This document shows, piece after piece, positions 48,703 to 58,372 of a DNA stretch of 64,000 bases (position 1 is its first letter; every line of letters begins with the position of its first letter). A program made the position numbers and the translations under genes. The notes beneath the pieces were generated by a model that made no database searches, was not told where the DNA came from, and worked only from the letters and a program-made list of their open reading frames with translations. Source of the stretch: Muribaculaceae bacterium. Lineage in GTDB: Bacteria > Bacteroidota > Bacteroidia > Bacteroidales > Muribaculaceae. The DNA is taken from the NCBI GenBank assembly GCA_022510505.1, contig JAFLTL010000001.1:62001-126000 (forward strand), written 5' to 3'.

Positions 48703-49410
48703 ATGAGAGTTAAGATACATCATGAAGGACGTGAAATTATAATAGTAGGATTTCTGATTCTTGCTATTATAAATATTCCTTTATGGTTATGTCTTCACCA
48801 TTTTCTAATGGTAATTCCCATCGCAATGACATCCATCTCAGGTGTTTGTTTTTTCTTTCTTGTGAATTTTTTTCGCTCACCTAGGAGAAAGTTCCAAGGA
48901 GTTTTAGAAAATGCGGTTGTAGCTAGTGCCGATGGCAAGGTTGTGGCCTTGGAGAAAGTTTATGAACCGGAGTATCTTAAACAGGATGCTATACAGTTGT
49001 CGGTGTTCATGAGTTTGACAAATGTTCATGCCAACTGGTTTCCTGTAGACGGGAAAGTCATATATACGGCTCATCATCCAGGCCGTTTCCAGGCTGCATG
49101 GCTTCCGAAAGCAAGTACTGAGAATGAAAGAAGCACTGTTGCAATAGAAACTCCTGGAGGGCAGATTATAGTCATGAGGCAAATAGCAGGAGCGATGGCA
49201 CGTAGAATAGTTACATATGCCACGCCTGGGGATGACGCATGCATAGAAGATCAAATGGGATTCATTAAATTTGGATCTCGAGTTGATATATTCCTCCCTC
49301 TGAATACTGATATTTTTGTAAAACTGGGCGACAAGACAGTCGGCGGCATTTCTCTTGTTGGACGCTTGCATCCCGAAAATAATTCTAATCATGACGAAAA
49401 ATCAGAATGA
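48703..49410 (+). CDS. psd: Phosphatidylserine decarboxylase (archaetidylserine-type)
   Basis: A 235-residue proenzyme that makes phosphatidylethanolamine. It has two N-terminal membrane helices, then ASADGKVVALEKV, VFMSLTNVHANWFPVDGKV and YTAHHPGRFQAAWLPK. The autocatalytic site is FGSRVDIFLP, where cleavage before Ser creates the pyruvoyl group. The short length is the PssD-like bacterial group. The C-terminus overlaps pssA by 20 bases, so consecutive steps of PE synthesis are coupled. Confidence 0.93.
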   Translation: MRVKIHHEGREIIIVGFLILAIINIPLWLCLHHFLMVIPIAMTSISGVCFFFLVNFFRSPRRKFQGVLENAVVASADGKVVALEKVYEPEYLKQDAIQLSVFMSLTNVHANWFPVDGKVIYTAHHPGRFQAAWLPKASTENERSTVAIETPGGQIIVMRQIAGAMARRIVTYATPGDDACIEDQMGFIKFGSRVDIFLPLNTDIFVKLGDKTVGGISLVGRLHPENNSNHDEKSE

Positions 49411-50119
49411 TAATGCCGAATATCAACCTATAATCACCATTCCTAACATTATTACATCAATAGGTTTATTAAGCGGCATATTGGCTATTATATTTTCTTT
49501 TCATTCGACTTATCGTTACGGGAGTTGGTTGGGATATGAATTATGCTGGCTATTTATTGGGATTTCAGTAGTTTGTGATTTCTGCGATGGACTTTCGGCA
49601 AGATTACTAAATGCTTATTCTGAGACTGGTAAAAATCTCGATTCTCTCAGTGATTTAGTTACATTTGGATTAGCACCGGCATTATTGATATTTAATCTGA
49701 TATACGTATATCATCCCCACTGGGATTTCGTCACTTGGCTTTCTTTGCTAATTCCGGTAACTGGAGCGTTAAGACTGGCTAAATTTAATGCTGACCCTTC
49801 TCAGAAAACTTGTTTCAAAGGTTTGCCAATTCCGGCCAATGCAATTTTCTGGATTGGTTTTTCAACTCTTATACTCACTTCTGATGAGATGCCTGCGTGG
49901 ATTTTCACTTTAAGTGTTATTGTGATATCACTTCTGATGATTTCACCAATCAGGATGTTCTCTTTAAAAGTAAGTGATTTCGGCCTTAATATTGTAAATA
50001 TAAAAAGGCTTGTCGTTTTGATTGCGGCGATCATCTTCCTAATATTTCTTGGAATTCAAGGTTTTATGTGGAGTATAATTCTATACATATTCCTTTCTGT
50101 AATAAACAACAATAATTAA
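49391..50119 (+). CDS. pssA: CDP-diacylglycerol--serine O-phosphatidyltransferase
   Basis: A 242-residue polytopic inner-membrane enzyme producing phosphatidylserine. The CDP-alcohol phosphotransferase signature D(x)2DG(x)2AR(x)8G(x)3D(x)3D is intact, running from DFCDGLSARLL to NLDSLSD. ATG 49391 (MTKNQNDNAEYQ) is chosen because the IPNIITSIGLLSG start follows directly; a longer reading would lie deep in psd. It feeds its product to Psd encoded immediately upstream. Confidence 0.94.
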   Translation: MTKNQNDNAEYQPIITIPNIITSIGLLSGILAIIFSFHSTYRYGSWLGYELCWLFIGISVVCDFCDGLSARLLNAYSETGKNLDSLSDLVTFGLAPALLIFNLIYVYHPHWDFVTWLSLLIPVTGALRLAKFNADPSQKTCFKGLPIPANAIFWIGFSTLILTSDEMPAWIFTLSVIVISLLMISPIRMFSLKVSDFGLNIVNIKRLVVLIAAIIFLIFLGIQGFMWSIILYIFLSVINNNN

Positions 50120-50138
50120 TTGTAAATAACGGTCTCTC

Positions 50139-50462
50139 TTGTCACTGTTTTTTTTATTAGTTCTTTTTTTTATCGGCTATTTCTTTATTTGGCCATTGAT
50201 CAAAACCGTTTTCTATTTCAGGAAAATCGGCCGGAGTTTTACATCGGGACAATCCCGGCAAAGAAGTGGCGACAGGAGACAAACTGAACGGCACAATGTT
50301 TCAAGAAAAAAGAAGATAGATAAAGACATCGGGGAGTATATCAATTTCCAAGAGATATCAAATGAACAAACATCTTACAATGAAACAATTGAGGATAATG
50401 AAGGGAAGACAAAGACCATAATTGAAGATCAGATTGTTGATGTTGAATGGGAGGACATTTGA
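50139..50462 (+). CDS. DUF4834 family membrane protein
   Basis: A 107-residue protein. The first 25 residues form one membrane helix (LFFLLVLFFIGYFFIWPLI). A basic, Arg/Gln-rich cytoplasmic stretch follows, then an acidic end VDVEWEDI. This is the DUF4834 layout conserved in Bacteroidetes between pssA and dut. No ATG is available and TTG at 50139 is the likely start. Its role is unknown. Confidence 0.75.
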   Translation: MSLFFLLVLFFIGYFFIWPLIKTVFYFRKIGRSFTSGQSRQRSGDRRQTERHNVSRKKKIDKDIGEYINFQEISNEQTSYNETIEDNEGKTKTIIEDQIVDVEWEDI

Positions 50463-50472
50463 AAGATAGAAA

Positions 50473-51147
50473 ATGAACACTAAAGAATTATATAAATTCC
50501 TCGGCGAATTGAACGAAAATAACAACAGGGAGTGGTTCAATAAAAACCGGTACAGATGGGAGGACCTTAGGAATCAATGGATTGATGATATTGGTCTACT
50601 TTTAGGAAAAATGTCAGCTTGGGAACCGACTTTCAAAAATATTAATCCCAAGGACTGTGTTTTCCGAATCTATCGAGATACTAGGTTTTCATTAGATAAG
50701 ACGCCATATAAAACATGGGTATGTGCTGGAATTGGAAAATATGGCAAAAACTCTCATAACGGAGGGTATTATATACAGATTGATGCAAGTGATCTGAATG
50801 AAAATTTTTTCAATGGTTTATTTGGAGGAGTATGGCTTCCTGAAAGCAGTACTCTAAAAAAATTAAGAAAAGCAATAATAGATAATATCGATGAGTTCCG
50901 AGAAATCACAAATGAACCTCAGTTAAATAAATATTTCCCCGGATGGACCGGGGATAAGCTTAAAACAATTCCGAAAGGATGGGACAAGAACCATCCCGAT
51001 GCCGATCTATTAAGATTAAAGGAGTTTGGTAAAGCATGTGAGTGTGATCGGAAATTTTTTATTGGCGATTGGACAACAAGAGTTGCCGAACGACTTCAAC
51101 TGCTCAAACCCCTTGTGGATTTCCTAAACTATTCTATTGAAGAATGA
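50473..51147 (+). CDS. DUF2461 domain protein (TIGR02453 family)
   Basis: A 224-residue soluble protein with the DUF2461 features LYKFLGELNENNNREWFNKNRYRWEDLR, CVFRIYRDTRFSLDKTPYKTW, GGYYIQID and GGVWLPESSTLKKLRKAI. No catalytic function is established for the family. It lies 10 bases after DUF4834 and 15 before dut within the envelope operon. Confidence 0.85.
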   Translation: MNTKELYKFLGELNENNNREWFNKNRYRWEDLRNQWIDDIGLLLGKMSAWEPTFKNINPKDCVFRIYRDTRFSLDKTPYKTWVCAGIGKYGKNSHNGGYYIQIDASDLNENFFNGLFGGVWLPESSTLKKLRKAIIDNIDEFREITNEPQLNKYFPGWTGDKLKTIPKGWDKNHPDADLLRLKEFGKACECDRKFFIGDWTTRVAERLQLLKPLVDFLNYSIEE

Positions 51148-51162
51148 TAAAACAATATACAA

Positions 51163-51606
51163 ATGGAAAGGATAAAAGTTAAAATCATCAACAAGTCCCA
51201 TCATCCGCTTCCCTCTTATGAAACTCCCGAATCGGCTGGAATGGATGTTAGGGCGAACCTTGATCAACCTGTAGTTTTAAAACCGTTAGAAAGAGCTTTA
51301 ATACCTACGGGACTTTATATGCAATTGCCGGCAGGGCATGAATGTCAGATTAGACCACGTAGCGGACTAGCTCTAAAACATGGAATTTCGATAGTCAATA
51401 CTCCCGGTACTGTAGATGCCGACTATAGAGGAGAAATTGGAATCATTGTGATAAACCTTTCAAATGAAGAATTTACCATTAGTGATGGAGAAAGAATTTG
51501 TCAGATGGTAATAACCGACTATACCCATGTTCAATGGGAAGAAGTTGAACGACTTGATCAAACCAAAAGAGGTACCGGGGCTTTCGGACACACCGGAGTT
51601 GATTGA
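51163..51606 (+). CDS. dut: dUTP diphosphatase
   Basis: A 147-residue trimeric dUTPase that keeps uracil out of DNA and supplies dUMP. All five motifs are present: [45 protein letters not shown] and the P-loop-like [10 protein letters not shown]. Its stop overlaps the next start by one base. Confidence 0.97.
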   Translation: MERIKVKIINKSHHPLPSYETPESAGMDVRANLDQPVVLKPLERALIPTGLYMQLPAGHECQIRPRSGLALKHGISIVNTPGTVDADYRGEIGIIVINLSNEEFTISDGERICQMVITDYTHVQWEEVERLDQTKRGTGAFGHTGVD

Positions 51607-53363
51607 TGAGAAAAGTATTCTGGTTAATGGGCCTTCTCGCCCTTGTTTGCTCTTATAATTTGGAAGGGAAAAAGAACAATTCCCTGTCTGATGCCGAGCG
51701 AAAAAGAAAAGCTGATTATATTTACCTAGAGAGTCAATCTAAGAGTGGACTTGAAGATATAGGGTCGGCATTTAATCTGCTGAGAAGAACCTACGATTTA
51801 GACTCGACTGATATCTCCGTTGGCAAGGAGTTGGGGTTCAATATGATTTTGATAGCGCTTCATGATCCTTCTAGAATTGACTCAACGCTTTTGGACCGAG
51901 GATTTGAAATGATGAAAAAGAGTTTTGAAAATAACTTCGACGACTATTATTCTTCAAAGCTTTATGCATCAGTTTGTCAACGACTAGGAAAAGAGGAAGA
52001 AAGTCTAAAAGTTTGGGCCATTCTGGATTCCATTTATCCATTTAAACCGGAAATTGCAGTCAATCATGCCGAAATGTTACTTCTGAAAGGGGACACACTT
52101 TCGGTTAAACAGGCAATAGAAATCTATGATCGATTAGAAACAGCTCAAGGTAAGAATCTTCTTTTGGTAAACCAAAAGATTCATGCCTATATGATGCGGC
52201 TTGACACCTTAGCAGTTGTCAGTGAACTCAAAAAACTGACAGAAGATTCTCCCGGGAGTTCAACAAATCAGATTTTTTCGGGGGATATTTACATGGCTCT
52301 GAATCTACGCGACAGCGCTCTATATCATTATGACAGGGCCGTCGAACTGGATTCTACAAATGGATTGGCCTATCACAGGCTCGCAGAATATTATCAAGCC
52401 ATTGGCGATTCCGCAGCTTATGACCGCGAAGTGTTTAATGCTTTATCACAGGGAAACCTTGAAATATCCGACAAGCTTGAATTAATGAGAAGCTATGTTC
52501 AGAATCTATACACCGATACTCTGCAAAGGCCACGTATTGAAAAACTCTTCACAATAATGACCGAGCTTCACCCTATTGAACCTCAGCTTCGACAGCTTTA
52601 CAGCATTTATCTAGCTATAATAGGAGAATATCAACAATCAGCTGAACAAACAGAAATTGCAGTGGGGTTGAATCCTTCAGAATTATCTGACTGGAGTCGA
52701 TTGATCAGTCTATATTTGCAATTGTCAGAATATGATAAGGCTATTGATGCTGGTCAAAACTCATTACATTATTTTCCTGAGGATGTTTCATTGCATATGT
52801 TGACCGCAACCGCATTTCAGCTTACCGACAGTTTGAATGAGGCGCTGCTCTTAATTGATAAGGCATTAGAAATTGCCGACCCGTATGATCGCGAGATTCT
52901 TTCGGAGATTCAAACGACCAAGGGGGATGTTTTCTATAAAATGAACATGAGCGACAGTGCTTTCGTTTATTATGATCTGGCTCTAAAAAATAATCCCATG
53001 AATCTTATGGCCATGAATAATTGTGCCTATTTTTTAGCTTGCGAGAATCGAGAATTAGACAGAGCCTATGAATTGAGTAATAAAGTAATAACTGAAGAAC
53101 CAGAGAACGCCACCTATCTTGACACATTTGCATGGGTTCTTTTTAAACAGAAAAAGTTTGAGGAGGCAAAAAACTATATAGACAAGACTCTGGAGTTGGA
53201 AGAAAAACATTCGGCCGAATTGTTTGAGCATGCTGGAGATATATATTTCATGAATCTTCTCCCTGCAAAAGCTATTGATTTTTGGGAAAAAGCCTTTGAA
53301 CTTGACCCGACAAACAAATTACTTGAAAGGAAAATTAAAGAGAAGACCTATTTGACACAATGA
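51606..53363 (+). CDS. Exported tetratricopeptide repeat protein
   Basis: A 585-residue protein with an N-terminal signal ([21 protein letters not shown]) and a series of TPR-like helical pairs. Clear examples are RDSALYHYDRAVELDSTNGLAYHRLA and MNMSDSAFVYYDLALKNNPMN, and KKFEEAKNYIDKTLELEEKHSAELFEHAGDIYF is another. It is probably a periplasmic scaffold. It overlaps dut by one base and the DUF4292 gene by four bases. Confidence 0.85.
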   Translation: MRKVFWLMGLLALVCSYNLEGKKNNSLSDAERKRKADYIYLESQSKSGLEDIGSAFNLLRRTYDLDSTDISVGKELGFNMILIALHDPSRIDSTLLDRGFEMMKKSFENNFDDYYSSKLYASVCQRLGKEEESLKVWAILDSIYPFKPEIAVNHAEMLLLKGDTLSVKQAIEIYDRLETAQGKNLLLVNQKIHAYMMRLDTLAVVSELKKLTEDSPGSSTNQIFSGDIYMALNLRDSALYHYDRAVELDSTNGLAYHRLAEYYQAIGDSAAYDREVFNALSQGNLEISDKLELMRSYVQNLYTDTLQRPRIEKLFTIMTELHPIEPQLRQLYSIYLAIIGEYQQSAEQTEIAVGLNPSELSDWSRLISLYLQLSEYDKAIDAGQNSLHYFPEDVSLHMLTATAFQLTDSLNEALLLIDKALEIADPYDREILSEIQTTKGDVFYKMNMSDSAFVYYDLALKNNPMNLMAMNNCAYFLACENRELDRAYELSNKVITEEPENATYLDTFAWVLFKQKKFEEAKNYIDKTLELEEKHSAELFEHAGDIYFMNLLPAKAIDFWEKAFELDPTNKLLERKIKEKTYLTQ

Positions 53364-54001
53364 AAACAAAGTCACTTATCGTTCTTATAACTGTGATATT
53401 TGCATTTTCCGGTTGCCACACCGTAAAGAAACCTATTGTACTGATTGATGAAATCCACAGTGTTATACTCCCTTTTAAGATAACTGTTGACGGTTCAATG
53501 TCTCTTGTGGCTTCCGGGAAAGCATCAATTGAGCGTGATAAGAGTGTATACATGTCAGTGCGTTTTATAGGAATGGAGGTATTTGCAATTTATTCTGAAA
53601 ATGATTCAATTTGGATCTACGATCGAACAAGTGGTACGTTAGTTGCTGATAAACTTGGTAAGATGCCAGGCAGTAATTTGCAGCTAAACCAACATCTTCT
53701 GCAAAATCTTTTATTAGGACAAAATTTGCCAGACTTACCTTTGGATTTCAATGTTGGAAAAGGAAAAGCTTCCTTAATAGCTGCTGATTATGAACCCACT
53801 CCTTGGGGAGAATCAGCTTCATGCTGGTCGGCCATTGTGGAGATGAAATCGCAAAACATCGCCTCAGAAGCAAATATGACTTGGAATTTCGGTGCAGCTG
53901 AATGGAATCCTGAAAAATTACCTCAATGGAAACGACCATCAAAGCCCAAACGTACTGTTAAGGCTAACGATATTATCTATCTTATTCTTAGTCAACTCTA
54001 A
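53360..54001 (+). CDS. DUF4292 lipoprotein
   Basis: A 213-residue lipoprotein (signal MKTKSLIVLITVIFAFSGC, Cys19) of the DUF4292 family, which has a LolA/LolB-like half-barrel appearance. Beta-rich segments such as ISVDG-like PFKITVDGSMSL and DSIWIYDRTSGTLVADKL support this. It may carry or receive lipoproteins at the outer membrane. It overlaps the TPR gene by four bases and precedes the EnvC-like gene by 11. Confidence 0.78.
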   Translation: MKTKSLIVLITVIFAFSGCHTVKKPIVLIDEIHSVILPFKITVDGSMSLVASGKASIERDKSVYMSVRFIGMEVFAIYSENDSIWIYDRTSGTLVADKLGKMPGSNLQLNQHLLQNLLLGQNLPDLPLDFNVGKGKASLIAADYEPTPWGESASCWSAIVEMKSQNIASEANMTWNFGAAEWNPEKLPQWKRPSKPKRTVKANDIIYLILSQL

Positions 54002-54012
54002 AATATAATTTC

Positions 54013-55467
54013 GTGTTGTCTCGAATCTTATTATTCATTTGTATTCTCATCATTTCAGTTTTTTCCCTTGAGGCACAAAATAAGGGGAAAAAAGAAGATG
54101 TCCAAAAGCAACGAACTGAGACCACAAAGAAATTGCAAGAAACTTCACGTCAACTTGAAGAAAATAAATCGGAAACAAATAAAACTCTAAAAAAATTAAT
54201 GAGAGTCGAGGAGGAAATCTCCGAACTTGACATATTAATCAAGAAAGAACAGATTTCATTGGATTCTTTGGATAAGGTAATAAAACTTACTCAGGACTCA
54301 ATCTGCAAGCTATCGGAGAATCTAAAAGTTTTGTCTGACAAATATATTGCTACTCTTCGGCATCATCAACAAAACGGGCATTATGATTCACCTTTGTCCT
54401 ATATTTTCGCAGCAGAAAACTTCCGACAGGCTCTGAGACGTTACAGAAATTTGAAGCAATTTGCAAAATGGCGCACAGTTAAAGCTCATGAGATAGATAT
54501 GTTGAAAGTCTCTTTGGAACAAAAGGAAAGCAATTTGTCGTCTTTAAAAAGACAACAAGAAACTAGAATATCAGAACTAGAAAACAAGAAAGAACGTCTC
54601 ACAGAAACAAAATCCTTAAATGACAAATTAATTGCTTCATTAAAGAAAAAGGGTAATGAAATAAAGAAAATCATGACCCAAAAACAGAAAGAGCTACAAG
54701 CCCTTGACAAGGAACTTGAAAAACTGATAGCAGAAGAACAGGCACGAATAGAACGTGAAAGGAAACTGGCCGAGGAGCGAAGAAAAGCAGCCGAAGCAGA
54801 GTCTATTAGAATAGCCGAGGAAAGAAAATTACTTGAAGCTAAGAGATTGGAGGAAGAAAAACAATTGGCTGAGAAGATAAAAAAAGAAAAAGAGAAGGAG
54901 AAAAAGAAACAAAGCAAGAAGGTAGACAAGAAAGAACAGAAAAATAAATCCACTGAGCAAAATGAAAAAGTTTTAGAGGTTTCACCATCTTCTCCTAAAT
55001 CAACAGTTTCAAATGCTTTAACTTCTAGAAGTGCCGTTCAAATATCACAAGGCTTTAGGTCGGCAAAAGGCTCTTTACCCTATCCGATTGATGGCAAGCC
55101 CAGGGTTATTCGTCATTTTGGTCGTCAGAAACATCCACAACTACCTTTGATTGAAACAGATAATCCCGGCATCGACATCCTCGTAAAAGAAGGAGAACTA
55201 GTTCGTGCGATATACGAAGGGACGGTGTCGGCAGTCTTCAAGCAGCCGGGTTACAATAATATCGTAATGATACGTCATGGCGATTACTTAACGATATATG
55301 CTAATTTGTTAACAATTGATGTTCATCGTGATCAACGCGTCGCTCCTGGACAAAGTTTAGGGACTGTTGCGGTTGACGGCGATGATGAAGAAGGAAGAGC
55401 AGTTCTCCACTTCGAGATACGCCACGAGAAGGATAAAGAAAATCCGGAGAATTGGTTAAAAAAATGA
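54013..55467 (+). CDS. EnvC-like murein hydrolase activator (LytM domain)
   Basis: A 484-residue exported protein with a signal peptide (LLFICILIISVFSLEAQ). A long Lys/Glu-rich coiled coil runs from about residue 25 to 325. A C-terminal LytM/M23 domain has PGIDILVKEGELVRAIYEGTVSAVF, VMIRHGDYLTIYANL and VLHFEIRHEK. In active M23 enzymes the first zinc ligand is His before the G-[IV]-D motif; here the residue is Asn (NPGIDI). It probably activates an amidase rather than cutting peptidoglycan itself. The start is GTG at 54013. Confidence 0.85.
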   Translation: MLSRILLFICILIISVFSLEAQNKGKKEDVQKQRTETTKKLQETSRQLEENKSETNKTLKKLMRVEEEISELDILIKKEQISLDSLDKVIKLTQDSICKLSENLKVLSDKYIATLRHHQQNGHYDSPLSYIFAAENFRQALRRYRNLKQFAKWRTVKAHEIDMLKVSLEQKESNLSSLKRQQETRISELENKKERLTETKSLNDKLIASLKKKGNEIKKIMTQKQKELQALDKELEKLIAEEQARIERERKLAEERRKAAEAESIRIAEERKLLEAKRLEEEKQLAEKIKKEKEKEKKKQSKKVDKKEQKNKSTEQNEKVLEVSPSSPKSTVSNALTSRSAVQISQGFRSAKGSLPYPIDGKPRVIRHFGRQKHPQLPLIETDNPGIDILVKEGELVRAIYEGTVSAVFKQPGYNNIVMIRHGDYLTIYANLLTIDVHRDQRVAPGQSLGTVAVDGDDEEGRAVLHFEIRHEKDKENPENWLKK

Positions 55468-55498
55468 AGGCGTTCCTATTTGAAACGCCTTCATTTTT
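55462..55498. terminator. Bidirectional terminator between the envC-like gene and cydB
   Basis: AATGAAGGCGTT pairs with AACGCCTTCATT around a short loop and is followed by TTTTTT, with an A-run on the other side, so both convergent genes can use it. Confidence 0.85.
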
Positions 55499-55515
55499 TG
55501 ATGGAAATAATCACT

Positions 55516-56667
55516 TTAATATTTATGATCGTCTCCCTTCATTTCGTCGGGGGTGATGGGTGTTTTATTCATCTTATACCATACATATCCGATGTAGGCA
55601 ACCACAAAGGGTATCAGAATAGAAACCCAACTCATAACTTCAAGTGTAAACAGAGATGAAGAACTGTTTGCGATACTTAAAGAACTGCTCGGATCAATTA
55701 AAGATGGATAATATGGCGTGGAATTATAACCGGCAACCCAGAATAAAGAGAGGACAACAAGGATAGTCCCTATACCGCTCCACCAAATACCCTTTGTAAA
55801 ATGACGGGTGAAAGCCGAACGGTAATAGGCATATAAAACCATTAGTGTTCCAACACATAAAGCGACCAAAGCCCACCATAACGTGCCGTAGTTCAACGCA
55901 TATTTATAAGGGACAGTTATCACATCGACAAATCCATCTTCGTTTGCCGATATTTCATATCCGTCTGAAGTCAATAGAATAGCCAGAAAAGCAAGGAAAA
56001 ACAGAACGAAAATCAATCCATTTATCAGTACCTGTATTTTATTCTTTTCAAAAAGTTTCTGATCCTTAGCGATATTGTTCATGAAATACATTCCCGCTTG
56101 CATTCTTGCTAAAAAGAGTACAGCAAACCCAAGCAAAAGATTCTTCCAGTTGAATATAGCCTCAAATCCATGTGTTGAGACCCATTGTGATATTACTGGG
56201 GATTCACCGTCAAGAATATTACCTTTTGTGACTGTAAACTCAGCTCCAAAGAAGAACATAGCAACAGAGACACCAAGCAAAATGCTTCCTATACAACCGT
56301 TGACAAGAAGGAATACATCATAAGTTTTTGTTCCATAGAGGTTCCCCTTTTTACTACGGAATTCATAAGCTACAGCCTGAACAATGAAACTGAAAAGAAT
56401 TATCATCCAAAGCCAGTAAGCTCCTCCGAAGCTAGTGGAATAGAACAATGGAAATGACGCGAAAAAAGCTCCGCCGAATACAACTAATGTTGTAAAGGTC
56501 AATTCCCACTTGCGACCTAACGAATTGATCATCATTGATCTATTCAGTTCATCCCGACACGTGAAGAGAAGCGTTTGTCCACCTTGCACGAAAAGGAGGA
56601 AAACCAACAGTGCCCCAAGGACAGATATTAACAGCCACCAATATATTTGAAGATGTTCTAATAACAT
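55516..56667 (-). CDS. cydB: Cytochrome bd quinol oxidase subunit II
   Basis: A 383-residue inner-membrane protein with about nine hydrophobic helices. Signatures are the N-terminal WWLLISVLGALLVFLLFVQGGQTLLF, LGRKWELTFTTLVVFGGAFFASFPLFYS, and YAYYRSAFTRHF. CydB supports haem assembly and the quinol pocket of CydA. It is 13 bases downstream of cydA. No small cydX gene was identified after it. Confidence 0.94.
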   Translation of the reverse strand: MLLEHLQIYWWLLISVLGALLVFLLFVQGGQTLLFTCRDELNRSMMINSLGRKWELTFTTLVVFGGAFFASFPLFYSTSFGGAYWLWMIILFSFIVQAVAYEFRSKKGNLYGTKTYDVFLLVNGCIGSILLGVSVAMFFFGAEFTVTKGNILDGESPVISQWVSTHGFEAIFNWKNLLLGFAVLFLARMQAGMYFMNNIAKDQKLFEKNKIQVLINGLIFVLFFLAFLAILLTSDGYEISANEDGFVDVITVPYKYALNYGTLWWALVALCVGTLMVLYAYYRSAFTRHFTKGIWWSGIGTILVVLSLFWVAGYNSTPYYPSLIDPSSSLSIANSSSSLFTLEVMSWVSILIPFVVAYIGYVWYKMNKTPITPDEMKGDDHKY

Positions 56668-56680
56668 AGTAATTTTTCAA

Positions 56681-58255
56681 TTAGTCGTTTAACAAAGCAT
56701 AGGATTCGACACCACCTTTTCGGTTGATTTGTTTTACCATAATGGAGACCTCTGCAACCAATAGCACCGTAAAGAGGAGCGCGAACAACGAGAAGGTAAT
56801 AATCACGTTGTCAACCTGAACGAACGATATGGCTGCATTACGCGGAAGAATACCTTCTATAAGCCATGGTTGACGTCCAACTTCAGCTGTAACCCATCCG
56901 CTTTGAGAACAAATCCAAACGGCAATTACCGACAGCATACCAATCCATTGAATCCACTTCGTCTCGAACCAATTAGTTTTCCAATAGGCCATTATGAAAG
57001 CTGCAATAAAGAATAACAACAAATATCCGCCGAGAATTATCATTATATGGAATGAATAGAAGGTTGTAGCAACGGGAGGAACTGCGTCTAATGGACTCTC
57101 AAGATAACCATATCCGAACGATGAAAAATTATCTTCTATAATTTGTGCATTCAATTCCATTAATTCTTTGTTCCCTTCCTGTTTTGCAATGTTAAATGCT
57201 TCCAATGCATTGATTGCAATTTTTCCTTTTTCAATTCTATCGGCTATCGATTCAACCCATACAGTGTCACCCTGAGGTGTCAGACGTATTCCTTTGATTA
57301 AGTCATTGATACCGGGCACAAAGGTGTTCATATCCCGATTTGCTAGCATGGAAAGCATGCCATCAACTTCAAATGACATGTTATAGGTGTCTACACCCTC
57401 CTGAAGAGGTTGTTTTCCATGGTTGAGAACCCCGAATACAGTTAGTCCCTGACCTACCCGACCATCATAAACACCTTCCATTGCCGCCAACTTCATTGGT
57501 TGGTAACGAGCCACATCATAGGCCGATTCGTCACCTGTCCAAAGAGTTATGCCTAAACCTATAGCACCAATCCAAGTAGCGACTTTAATTGAACGAAATG
57601 CAAATTCTTTGTCGCGTTTTTTCATCAATAGCCAACAACTGACACCGATTACGAAAACACCCGCCAAAGTCCATCCACTGAACACCGTATGGAGGAATTT
57701 ATGTACTGGCACATCATTAAAGACAAGCACCCAGAAATTATCCATCACATTCCTCATCTGGTCAGGATCGAATCTCATTCCGACCGGATGTTGCATCCAG
57801 GAATTGGCTACAAGAATCCAAACAGCTGAAATTGTTGCTCCCAACATTGTAAGCCATGTGGATGCAAGATGAAACCCTGGACTCACCTTCTTCCAGCCAA
57901 AGAACATGACGACAATGAAAGTCGACTCCATGAAAAAAGCAAGAATTCCTTCGATTGCAAGCGGAGCACCGAAGATATCTCCCACAAACCAGCTGTAATT
58001 ACTCCAGTTTGTTCCGAATTCAAATTCCAGAATGATTCCTGTTGCAACTCCCATGGCAAAGTTGATTCCAAACAGTGTCATCCAGAATTTTGTAATGTTT
58101 AGCCACTTTTGACTTCTGGTGCGGTAGTAGATTGTCTCCATGACACCAACAATTACAGCCAAACCCAAAGTGAGAGGTACAAATAGCCAGTGATAGCAAG
58201 CGGTTAAAGCGAACTGCGCACGTGACCATTCGACTACGGTTGCTAGATCTTCCAT
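56681..58255 (-). CDS. cydA: Cytochrome bd quinol oxidase subunit I
   Basis: A 524-residue subunit carrying haems b558, b595 and d for high-affinity oxygen reduction. Recognisable parts are the N-terminal haem-ligand segment RAQFALTACYHWLFVPLTLG, the GNxxG-like GILAFFMESTFIVVMFFGW, NSWMQHPVGMRF, HKFLHTVFSGWTLAGVF, and the C-terminal GWVTAEVGRQPWLIEG. The central periplasmic loop (Q-loop) is of moderate length. It is co-transcribed with cydB and gives the organism microaerobic respiration. No exact TAnnTTTG box was seen upstream. Confidence 0.96.
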   Translation of the reverse strand: MEDLATVVEWSRAQFALTACYHWLFVPLTLGLAVIVGVMETIYYRTRSQKWLNITKFWMTLFGINFAMGVATGIILEFEFGTNWSNYSWFVGDIFGAPLAIEGILAFFMESTFIVVMFFGWKKVSPGFHLASTWLTMLGATISAVWILVANSWMQHPVGMRFDPDQMRNVMDNFWVLVFNDVPVHKFLHTVFSGWTLAGVFVIGVSCWLLMKKRDKEFAFRSIKVATWIGAIGLGITLWTGDESAYDVARYQPMKLAAMEGVYDGRVGQGLTVFGVLNHGKQPLQEGVDTYNMSFEVDGMLSMLANRDMNTFVPGINDLIKGIRLTPQGDTVWVESIADRIEKGKIAINALEAFNIAKQEGNKELMELNAQIIEDNFSSFGYGYLESPLDAVPPVATTFYSFHIMIILGGYLLLFFIAAFIMAYWKTNWFETKWIQWIGMLSVIAVWICSQSGWVTAEVGRQPWLIEGILPRNAAISFVQVDNVIITFSLFALLFTVLLVAEVSIMVKQINRKGGVESYALLND

Positions 58256-58315
58256 TATTAAATTTGTGATTTGGTATTAAATTTTCGTAAAAATAAAAAA
58301 TAAATCACATTCAAT

Positions 58316-58350
58316 AAAGAAAAACGGGACGAAACTAATGTTCCGTCCCG
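58316..58350 (-). terminator. Terminator of the degP-like gene
   Basis: On the reverse strand CGGGACG (58350-58344) pairs with CGTCCCG (58331-58325), followed by TTTTTCTTT. It lies 23 bases after the protease stop. Confidence 0.85.
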
Positions 58351-58372
58351 CATCTAATTTTTAATTTTTTAA

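Noticed and set aside
54486-54953. Reverse-strand Ser/Phe-rich frame in the EnvC-like gene
   Set aside because: It is the antisense shadow of the Lys/Glu-rich coiled coil.
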